Both the position numbers and the translations under genes were made by a program. DNA of 13,322 nt. Origin: Cryomorphaceae bacterium (GTDB lineage Bacteria > Bacteroidota > Bacteroidia > Flavobacteriales > Schleiferiaceae). Position 1 is the stretch's first letter. Each line of letters begins with the position of its first letter. The stretch lies in NCBI GenBank assembly GCA_003444795.1, contig DLWR01000007.1:1-13322 (forward strand), given 5' to 3'. The notes under the pieces were generated by a model. That model saw only the letters and a list, made by a program, of their open reading frames with translations. It was not told where the DNA came from and ran no database searches. Of the stretch, positions 6,588 through 12,055 are shown in pieces.

Positions 6588-7157
6588 ATGCATGAATTAA
6601 AGCCACATTCGGGTTGGGAAAGTCGCTATCGGGCGACGGAGGATCCTCGTTGCCCCTTTTATTTGGAGCAGGGTGCGCCGGAAATGGGCTACCACCGCAT
6701 GTACGACTTTGTCATTCACCCAGAATGGGACAGCGTGGGCTGCGAAACCTTGTTCGTCAAGCAGCTCTTTGCAGACTACGAGCAAGGCTACGTGGTACTT
6801 GAACTGATCGGGGAATGGAATGACGCCATTCACAACGATGTGATGGAAGTCAAGCGACGCTTTGCGGATCCACTTTTAGTGCAGGGCATCGATAAATTTC
6901 TGCTGATTGCCGATAACCTTCTGAATTTTCACGCGGGCGAGAGCGACTACTATGCCGAATGGGCAGAAGAGACGGAAGGCGGCTGGGTGGTTATGCTTAA
7001 TGCGCGCGACCACGTCCTGCAGGATCTAGCCGATGCTCGTTTGACCCGTTACCTTTGGGCCGGTGAACGCTACCGATTCGGCGGATGGCGTGCCCAAGAC
7101 CCCCTTGCGCTATGCCAAGGCGTTGATCAAATGATTCAGCGCCAGCTGGGATTTTAG
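6588..7157 (+). CDS. Conserved Bacteroidota protein of unknown function
   Basis: 189 residues, soluble, with no signal peptide or membrane helix. I recognise the pattern from Flavobacteriia genomes as an uncharacterised family: FVIHPEWDSVGCETLF (41-56), then DYEQGYVVLELIGEWNDAIH (63-82), LLIADNLLNFH (105-115) and a WVVMLNARDHV segment (133-143). The alternation of strands and helices, and the ELIGEWNDAI.....V pattern, loosely recalls STAS/SpoIIAA-like folds; this is speculation. The frame is open from 6498, but that extension overlaps the divergent gene. MHELKPHSGW at 6588 is a better start. The gene shares a 4-base stop overlap with ilvE on the other strand. Confidence 0.8.
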   Translation: MHELKPHSGWESRYRATEDPRCPFYLEQGAPEMGYHRMYDFVIHPEWDSVGCETLFVKQLFADYEQGYVVLELIGEWNDAIHNDVMEVKRRFADPLLVQGIDKFLLIADNLLNFHAGESDYYAEWAEETEGGWVVMLNARDHVLQDLADARLTRYLWAGERYRFGGWRAQDPLALCQGVDQMIQRQLGF

Positions 7158-8197
7158 AGATGGTACATCCAACCCTTGGCGTCGGCTGCTCGGCCATAGC
7201 GAATATCTGCTAAGGCCTTCTTCATGCGCATAGCCACACCATTAACCTGGGCAGGAACAGGGAGGATCTCCCCTTGATAACCTAAACCGTCAATGGGGCT
7301 CACGACGGCAGCCGTCCCCATGCCAAATGCTTCTTGTAGACTACCGTTCTTCGCTGCGGCCACAATTTCATCAACGGAAATGCGGCGCTCTTCAACGGGA
7401 ATACCCCATTCCTTCGCAAGAATGAGGATGGATTCGCGGGTGATGCCTTCCAAAATGCGATCGGAAAGCGCAGGTGTAACGAGGGTGTCGTTGAGCACGA
7501 AGGCTACATTCATCGTGCCTGCTTCTTCCAGGTAGGCATGCTCCGCATGGTCGGTCCAAAGAACTTGACTAAAGCCTTCTTCCACTGCGCGGCGGGTTGC
7601 TAAAAAGGCGCCACCATAGTTGCCTGCAGCCTTGGTATAGCCTACACCTCCTTGCGAGGCACGAGTGAAATGCTGTTCAATTTTTACCTTGACCGGCTTG
7701 GTGTAGAGTTCTCCTACTGGGCTGGTCACGATAGCAAAGGTGTATTCCTCTGAAGGGCGAGCAGCGACAAACTCTGAACTCGAAAACAAGAAGGGACGGA
7801 GGTACAAGGCGGTGTTCTCGCCGCGGGGGACCCACTCTGCATCGAGGCGAATGAGTTCGCTCAAGCCTTCCATGAAAATTTCTTTCGGAACCGCAGGTAT
7901 CAGCATGCGTTCTCCTGACCTGTTCAAGCGCTCCCAGTTGCGTTCTGGGCGGAAGATGGCGATTCTGCCATCTGCTTGGCGGTAGGCTTTTTGACCTTCA
8001 AAAACAGCTTGACCGTAGTGCAAAGCATGAAGGCCTAACCCTTGCTTGAGCGCGCCGTAAGGTTGGATAATTCCTTCGCCCCATTGACCGTTCTTGTACT
8101 CGCAGATAAAGACGTGATCCGAAAGTCCTGCTCCAAAACCAAGGTTGTTGAAATCGATGGTGGAAATGCGTGACTCGGTAGTAGGAATGACTTTCAT
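7154..8197 (-). CDS. ilvE: Branched-chain amino acid aminotransferase
   Basis: Pyridoxal-phosphate enzyme (fold type IV) performing the last step of leucine, isoleucine and valine synthesis and the first step of their breakdown, with 2-oxoglutarate/glutamate as partner. 347 residues, normal for the longer BCAT subgroup. Visible signatures are HYGQAVFEGQKAYR (60-73), LYLRPFLF (131-138), the cofactor lysine K189 in GGVGYTKAAGNYGGAF, YLEEAGTMNVAFV (222-234), and FGMGTAAVVSPI (291-302). The frame is open to 8440, but the 81 extra residues are antisense to the neighbouring lipoprotein gene; MKVIPTTESR at 8197 suits the family. It is divergent from the DUF4920 operon, with a -7 box at 8251-8244. 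Confidence 0.95.
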   Translation of the reverse strand: MKVIPTTESRISTIDFNNLGFGAGLSDHVFICEYKNGQWGEGIIQPYGALKQGLGLHALHYGQAVFEGQKAYRQADGRIAIFRPERNWERLNRSGERMLIPAVPKEIFMEGLSELIRLDAEWVPRGENTALYLRPFLFSSSEFVAARPSEEYTFAIVTSPVGELYTKPVKVKIEQHFTRASQGGVGYTKAAGNYGGAFLATRRAVEEGFSQVLWTDHAEHAYLEEAGTMNVAFVLNDTLVTPALSDRILEGITRESILILAKEWGIPVEERRISVDEIVAAAKNGSLQEAFGMGTAAVVSPIDGLGYQGEILPVPAQVNGVAMRMKKALADIRYGRAADAKGWMYHL

Positions 8198-8226
8198 AAG
8201 CGTATTCAAGGAAGGGTTGCTTCGGT

Positions 8227-8240
8227 CGGCTTTAAAGCCG
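8227..8240. promoter_or_regulatory. Perfect 14-bp palindrome near the ilvE transcription start
   Basis: The 14-base sequence CGGCTTTAAAGCCG is its own reverse complement. It lies just downstream of the ilvE -7 box, so it spans the predicted start of the ilvE transcript. It could be an operator for a dimeric repressor or a leader hairpin. The regulator is unknown. Confidence 0.35.
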
Positions 8241-8243
8241 GTG

Positions 8244-8251
8244 CAAAGGTA
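8244..8251 (-). promoter_or_regulatory. ilvE promoter -7 box (TACCTTTG)
   Basis: On the minus strand TACCTTTG (8251-8244) fits TAnnTTTG exactly. The leader to the ATG at 8197 would be about 40 bases. No TTTG is seen at the expected -33 distance; that position carries the -7 box of the opposing promoter. Confidence 0.5.
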
Positions 8252-8265
8252 CAAAGGATTGATTG

Positions 8266-8273
8266 TATCTTTG
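8266..8273 (+). promoter_or_regulatory. DUF4920 operon promoter -7 box (TATCTTTG)
   Basis: TATCTTTG fits TAnnTTTG exactly and ends 14 bases before the ATG at 8288, giving a leader of about 8 bases. No TTTG -33 element is visible; the expected position falls over the divergent ilvE -7 box. Confidence 0.55.
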
Positions 8274-8287
8274 TAAAAAGCCAAACG

Positions 8288-8821
8288 ATGAAACGCATTT
8301 TGATTCCCGCGGTGGCGCTTCTCGCCGCCTGTACAAGCCCTGAAGCGCAACCTGAAGCGCAGATTTCCTATGACTACTTTGGTGATACAGTCCAAGTAGG
8401 CGATACGACCCAATTGAGCGCCTTGCTTGCCCAGTTGCAAGGGGGAACAGACTCTGTCTATGCGACCTTTTCAGCGCCTATCTCTTCCGTTTGTCAAGTA
8501 AAAGGCTGCTGGATGCAGTTGGACCTCGGCAACGGGGAAGAAGCCTTAGTTCGATTCAAGGACTATGGATTTTTCGTACCCATGGATGCCGCCTCTGAAA
8601 TCGCCTTTGTCGAAGGAGGCTTAACCGTGGATACGCTGAGCGTAGAATGGCTTCGTCACCAAGCAGAAGATGCAGGTGCATCGGATTCCGCCATTGCAGC
8701 CATCACGGAGCCCCGAGTGAGTTACAGCGTCCTAGCCACGGGGGTTGCCCTCGCAAAGAAAGAGCGCGCAGCTGCAGAAGCGGAGGTGGAAGAGCACGAT
8801 CACAGCAGCCATGAACACTAA
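8288..8821 (+). CDS. DUF4920 domain lipoprotein with His-rich tail
   Basis: 177-residue exported lipoprotein; the family function is unknown. The signal peptide ends in LAAC (C15 lipidated). The core follows the DUF4920 pattern: YFGD (30-33), a small beta domain, SSVCQVKGCWMQL (67-78) with C69 and C74, then VRFKDYGFFVPMD (88-100). The tail ends in EEHDHSSHEH, with four histidines. The CxxxxC pair and the histidines suggest metal (perhaps copper) binding or a redox role; this is inference. It is the first gene of a four-gene plus-strand operon. Its stop overlaps the next start by 11 bases and is followed at once by an intrinsic-terminator hairpin. Confidence 0.9.
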   Translation: MKRILIPAVALLAACTSPEAQPEAQISYDYFGDTVQVGDTTQLSALLAQLQGGTDSVYATFSAPISSVCQVKGCWMQLDLGNGEEALVRFKDYGFFVPMDAASEIAFVEGGLTVDTLSVEWLRHQAEDAGASDSAIAAITEPRVSYSVLATGVALAKKERAAAEAEVEEHDHSSHEH

Positions 8822-9290
8822 CCGAAAGGCCTGGTTGACAGGCCTTTTTCTTTGGTCCCTCGCCCTGGTAGTGGGCTGCCAAGCACCTGCGGAGGAGGAA
8901 GCCGCGATGGAAGTACCGAGAAGTGGCCTCTACCAAGCCAGTGAACTGGCTTTGACCATGCGCGATATGGCCAAGGACATGGAAACCTTGCGGGCAAAGG
9001 CGGATGAAGGGACCTTGACCGTGGAAGAGGTCGAGGCACTTATGCAAACCCATCAAACCATGGCGACGGATGCTCCGACTAAACCTTCTGACATCAAGCC
9101 CAGCTTTGCCGGCTATTCGGAGGCCTACTTGGATCAGTTGGAGGAATTGCGCGCGAGTATTGAGCGTCAGGACAGTCGCGAGGAGCGATTGACTGCGTTT
9201 AACGCGGCCATTGGCACCTGTGTTGCCTGCCACCAAGAGCATTGCCCAGGTCCTATCTCACGCATTCAAAAAATCAAAGTCCAGCCGTGA
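8811..9290 (+). CDS. Monoheme cytochrome c lipoprotein, class-II-like
   Basis: 159-residue exported lipoprotein. A basic start (MNTNRKAW) and hydrophobic stretch (10-22) end at VVGC, lipidated at C23. The mature part is mostly helical (about 40-130), with a single c-heme site CVACH (C137, C140, H141) near the C-terminus followed by CPGPISRI. A helical body with CxxCH near the end is the layout of class II (c'-like) cytochromes; this class is inferred. It probably carries electrons in the periplasm. ATG 8811 overlaps the DUF4920 stop by 11 bases. A later start would lose the signal peptide, so the start is firm. Codons 5-13 contain a perfect terminator hairpin. Confidence 0.88.
   Translation: MNTNRKAWLTGLFLWSLALVVGCQAPAEEEAAMEVPRSGLYQASELALTMRDMAKDMETLRAKADEGTLTVEEVEALMQTHQTMATDAPTKPSDIKPSFAGYSEAYLDQLEELRASIERQDSREERLTAFNAAIGTCVACHQEHCPGPISRIQKIKVQP
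8825..8849 (+). terminator. Intrinsic terminator hairpin inside the cytochrome signal-peptide codons
   Basis: AAAGGCCTG (8825-8833) pairs perfectly over 9 bp with CAGGCCTTT (8839-8847) around the loop GTTGA, and the T-tract continues to 8849 (TTTTT overall, then C, then TTT). It begins 3 bases after the DUF4920 stop codon (8819-8821). It lies wholly within codons 5-13 of the cytochrome gene. It probably trims downstream expression when ribosomes do not cover it. Confidence 0.75.
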
Positions 9291-9952
9291 ACAAGCGGGT
9301 GATGACCCGCGACGGAAGTCCCTCCTTAGAAAGCGATCGTTGGGGCTGTGCCTTTCATTCGCGGCATGGTGCCTTGACGGAAGCCCTACACGTATATATC
9401 GCACAAGGGTTGGAATATGTGGGGCAGAAGCCATTTTCCGAGTTGCAGGTGTTGGAAATGGGGGCAGGAACGGGCTTCAATGCAGCGCTGGCGGCCGAAT
9501 GGGCGCTCAAACACCGCCAAAAATTCAGCTACACGGGCATTGACCTAGCGCTTCCTAGTGATTCCGAATGGGAGGCCTGGAAATCAGGCTGGCCTGTGGT
9601 CCCCAGCTGGATGCCCATCGCAGAAGCGCTGCGCGAAGCCTGGATACGATCGGAGGTATACGAAGATGAATGGGTGAAGGCCACCTTTGTTCAAGGACAA
9701 GCACCTGAAGTGGCCCTCCCTGGGGACATGCATTGTGTCTTTTATGACGCTTTTTCCCCCACCCAGCAGCCCGAACTCTGGACCTGCGAAGCGCTTCATC
9801 CCTGGTTGAAGGCCTTACACCCGGATGGCTGCCTGGTAACGTACTGTGCACGCGGCCATGTGTTCAGAGCGGTCCAATCCTTGGGCTATGCCACCGAACA
9901 TGTCCCTGGCCCACCAGGTAAGCGAGAAATGCTTCGCGCCACCGTAGCTTAG
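9287..9952 (+). CDS. mnmD: tRNA (5-methylaminomethyl-2-thiouridine) methyltransferase, MnmD (stand-alone MnmC1 domain)
   Basis: SAM-dependent methyltransferase for the last step of mnm5(s2)U34 formation in the tRNA wobble position. 221 residues from a GTG start. The SAM site LEMGAGTGFN lies at 56-65, YDAFSP at 153-158, and the family C-terminus PPGKREMLRA at 209-218. It lacks the FAD oxidase domain of E. coli MnmC, as is usual for MnmD. GTG 9287 is chosen because MNKRVMTRDGSPSL fits the family N-terminus and GTGA overlaps the cytochrome stop by 4 bases; ATG 9302 is possible but five residues shorter. It is third in the DUF4920 operon. Confidence 0.9.
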   Translation: MNKRVMTRDGSPSLESDRWGCAFHSRHGALTEALHVYIAQGLEYVGQKPFSELQVLEMGAGTGFNAALAAEWALKHRQKFSYTGIDLALPSDSEWEAWKSGWPVVPSWMPIAEALREAWIRSEVYEDEWVKATFVQGQAPEVALPGDMHCVFYDAFSPTQQPELWTCEALHPWLKALHPDGCLVTYCARGHVFRAVQSLGYATEHVPGPPGKREMLRATVA

Positions 9953-9956
9953 GGGC

Positions 9957-10577
9957 ATGAAGTGCTACACCCACCGCATTTACGGCTTTCTTCAGAGGTC
10001 CTCCGGCGAAGTATTGGTGGCGCTCGAGCGATTCAAAGGACAGCCTTTAATCAAATACCCCGGAGGTGGGTTGGAATGGGGCGAAAGCCACGAGGAAGGG
10101 CTCAAGCGCGAATTTCTAGAAGAACTTCAGCTCGACATCGATGTCGCGGAATGTCTGTTCTTCAATGACTTTCCGGTACAATCGGCGTTTGACCCGGACT
10201 ATCAGGTTCAAGCCTTTTTTTACCGCGTTCAGGCAGTAGATACTGAAGCCTTGGAGCGCATTCCAACTGTTTCAACGTGGGAGGTTCCCACCGAAAATAG
10301 CGAGCAATTTATCTGGGTCCAGCCAGAGGCCTTGGACCCTATGCGCTTCAGTTTTGCCATTGAACAGGCGGCTACGCGCGCTTGGCAGGCTGCAGCCAAG
10401 ACCCTTCGAAAGCCAGGATGGATTCCCAGTCGCCTTTGCAGCTGGCCACCGTATTCAAGAAGAAGCCCTCCGCTTTACGCGCAGCCCCCAAGCTGGTCAA
10501 GGACCAGGCATCCGAAGAACTGCTCCGGATGTAGAGGTGCATTCGGCCAAAGAGATCAATGCCCAGGGCATCGCTAA
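9957..10577 (+). CDS. Nudix hydrolase with an anomalous C-terminal extension
   Basis: Hydrolyses a nucleoside diphosphate linked to another moiety; the substrate is not predictable. The Nudix box is nearly complete: G37, E43 and REFLEEL (51-57) within GGGLEWGESHEEGLKREF, with Q58 replacing the usual final Gly. The catalytic E52, E55 and E56 are intact. The recognisable domain ends near residue 140-150. The frame then runs on for about 55 residues rich in Arg, Pro, Ser, Trp and Cys that look unlike real protein. They lie antisense to the neighbouring gene (206-base overlap, 10372-10577). A lost or shifted stop codon, or a sequencing error near 10380-10420, may explain this. It starts 4 bases after mnmD and is last in the operon. 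Confidence 0.85.
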   Translation: MKCYTHRIYGFLQRSSGEVLVALERFKGQPLIKYPGGGLEWGESHEEGLKREFLEELQLDIDVAECLFFNDFPVQSAFDPDYQVQAFFYRVQAVDTEALERIPTVSTWEVPTENSEQFIWVQPEALDPMRFSFAIEQAATRAWQAAAKTLRKPGWIPSRLCSWPPYSRRSPPLYAQPPSWSRTRHPKNCSGCRGAFGQRDQCPGHR

Positions 10578-10839
10578 GGGCGGTTAAAGCCTTCATGCGG
10601 CTGTCAATGGAGCATCCGCTCGCCGCATGGTGGTGCTCATCCACGGCTAGGGCAATAAGTCGGCGTTCGATAGTAGTATAGCCTGCCTGAATGGGGGTGC
10701 CGTGAGCCGCCCAGGTTTCACATAGGGCGGTCAGATGTTCGTGAATGAGGCTGTCTTGTTCTGCTACCCATGGTTCTGCGGCAGAAAAACACCAAAACCG
10801 GCTTTCGCTCGGGAGATCGTTCCAATCTTTAAGCGCCAT
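10372..10839 (-). CDS. Bacteroidota family often labelled 'ABC transporter ATPase' (GCSID-motif protein, unknown function)
   Basis: 155 residues, soluble. I recall this Bacteroidota family being named ABC transporter ATPase in databases, but no Walker A, Walker B or LSGGQ motif is present, so that label is unsupported. Visible conserved segments are DLPSESRFWCF (8-18), CETWAAHG (40-47), LIALAVDE (61-68), ASGCSIDSR (73-81, C76), and a C-terminal WLQPAK. The start is the ATG at 10839, which overlaps the preceding gene by 11 bases; an ATG at 10863 is in frame, but MALKDWNDLP aligns with the family N-terminus. It is last in the Fe-S operon. About 68 C-terminal codons are overlapped by the antisense Nudix frame. 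Confidence 0.82.
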   Translation of the reverse strand: MALKDWNDLPSESRFWCFSAAEPWVAEQDSLIHEHLTALCETWAAHGTPIQAGYTTIERRLIALAVDEHHHAASGCSIDSRMKALTALSDALGIDLFGRMHLYIRSSSSDAWSLTSLGAARKAEGFFLNTVASCKGDWESILAFEGSWLQPAKRA

Positions 10840-11620
10840 GGGACTGATCGAGGGCTTCAGCAATGTCCAAAACCTTCACGGACCCCTCTTTTTCAAAGTG
10901 TTTGACTCCGTCGGTCAACATGGTATTGCAGAAGGGACATCCTGTAGCGATGACGGCAGGTTCAGACTGCAGGGCCTCTTCGGCGCGTTCGTGGTTGATG
11001 TCTTTGTTGCCTTTTTCAGGCTCCTTAAACATTTGAGCACCTCCAGCACCGCAGCACAGCCCGTTCTTTTTGCAGCGCTTTAGTTCGATGAGATCCGCCT
11101 CAAGCTGCCCAAGTACCTCGCGAGGGGCTTCGTATTCGTTGTTGACCCGCCCTAAGTAGCAAGGATCGTGAAAGACTACGCGCTTCCCCTTGAATGCTCC
11201 GCCCTCCACTTTGAGTTTACCCTCTTTCAGCAAGGTCTGCAGGTATTGGGTGTGGTGGAAGACTTCATAGGTACCCCCGAGTTCAGGATACTCATTCTTC
11301 AGCGTGTTGAAACAATGCGGACAGGTGGTTACAATCCGTTGGACTTCGTAGGCATTCAAGACCTCAATGTTGGCCAAGGCTTGCATTTGATAGAGGAATT
11401 CGTTCCCTGCTCGGCGTGCGGGATCCCCAGTGCATCCTTCTTCTGCGCCCAAAATCGCAAAGCTCACTCCGGAGCGATGCAGCAAGCGGGCAAAGGACTT
11501 GGTGATGCGCTTGGCCCGGTCGTCGTAACTACCGGCACAGCCCACCCAGAAAAGCACATCGGGCTTTTCTCCGCGTTGTGTGAGTTCGGCTAGGGTAGGG
11601 ATGTGCAAGGCTTCGCTCAT
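10829..11620 (-). CDS. (Fe-S)-binding protein with two CCG domains, HdrB/GlpC-like
   Basis: 263-residue cytoplasmic electron-transfer subunit. Two cysteine-rich CCG domains are visible: VGCAGSYDDR (C28) with C63 and TTCPHCF (C100, C103), then HDPCYLGR (C154), LCCGAGG (C189, C190) and TGCPFCNTM (C228, C231). These cysteines are the family's hallmark for non-cubane or [4Fe-4S] clusters, as in HdrB of heterodisulfide reductase, LutA and the C-terminus of GlpC. Its partner is probably the membrane Fe-S protein encoded at 12056-13318; the two together match one HdrD-like chain split in two. The electron donor and acceptor are not known. The gene is 6 bases after the HAD gene and overlaps the next by 11. 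Confidence 0.92.
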   Translation of the reverse strand: MSEALHIPTLAELTQRGEKPDVLFWVGCAGSYDDRAKRITKSFARLLHRSGVSFAILGAEEGCTGDPARRAGNEFLYQMQALANIEVLNAYEVQRIVTTCPHCFNTLKNEYPELGGTYEVFHHTQYLQTLLKEGKLKVEGGAFKGKRVVFHDPCYLGRVNNEYEAPREVLGQLEADLIELKRCKKNGLCCGAGGAQMFKEPEKGNKDINHERAEEALQSEPAVIATGCPFCNTMLTDGVKHFEKEGSVKVLDIAEALDQSHGA

Positions 11621-11626
11621 AGCAGT

Positions 11627-12049
11627 TTAATCTTCAAATACTTCAATGGTCGCGGGCTTGCGTACGAGATCCGTGAAGGCTCCCGTGTAGCGCGTGGCGC
11701 GAACGATGTGGTTGTCAATCCAGTGGTAGTTGCCACCGCGGGGCTTGCCCATGAGCAATCCATGGTAAGGGAATCCGTGGCGTTTGAGCCAAGTTTCCGT
11801 GACTTCGCGGTGCTCCTCCGTCCGTGAGGTGAAGAAGGTGATAACATGTCCTTCGGCGAACCACTTTTGGATGGTTTCCAGGGCATCGAGGTACACACCC
11901 GCCGTGGCCATGCGCTCGGGCTCCTCGTTAGGGATGTCGTCGCAAATCGTTCCGTCTATATCGATCAAGTAATTCTTGACATCCTCAGGGAGAACGGGGC
12001 TAATTTTTTGGCCGTTTACGGTAATTTCTTGGAGGTCCTTGGTGCTCAT
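11627..12049 (-). CDS. Small HAD-superfamily phosphatase-like protein
   Basis: 140 residues. HAD motif I DIDGT (D30, D32) is intact. Motif II FFTSRT (T74 or S75) and a motif III-like lysine in GKPRGG (K102) follow, then WIDNHIV (D112) where motif IV usually has two acids. It has a short N-terminal leader of about 25 residues before the Rossmann core and no large cap, so substrates could be macromolecular or small. I recall relatives in Bacteroidota being named phosphoheptose isomerase, which the motifs do not support. It sits 6 bases from both neighbours in the Fe-S operon, suggesting co-expression; a functional link to electron transfer is unexplained. Confidence 0.82.
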   Translation of the reverse strand: MSTKDLQEITVNGQKISPVLPEDVKNYLIDIDGTICDDIPNEEPERMATAGVYLDALETIQKWFAEGHVITFFTSRTEEHREVTETWLKRHGFPYHGLLMGKPRGGNYHWIDNHIVRATRYTGAFTDLVRKPATIEVFED

Positions 12050-12055
12050 CCGCTT

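Noticed and set aside
8198..8440. N-terminal extension of ilvE by 81 residues
   Set aside because: It is antisense to the DUF4920 signal peptide and crosses both predicted promoters; the family starts at MKVIPTTESR.
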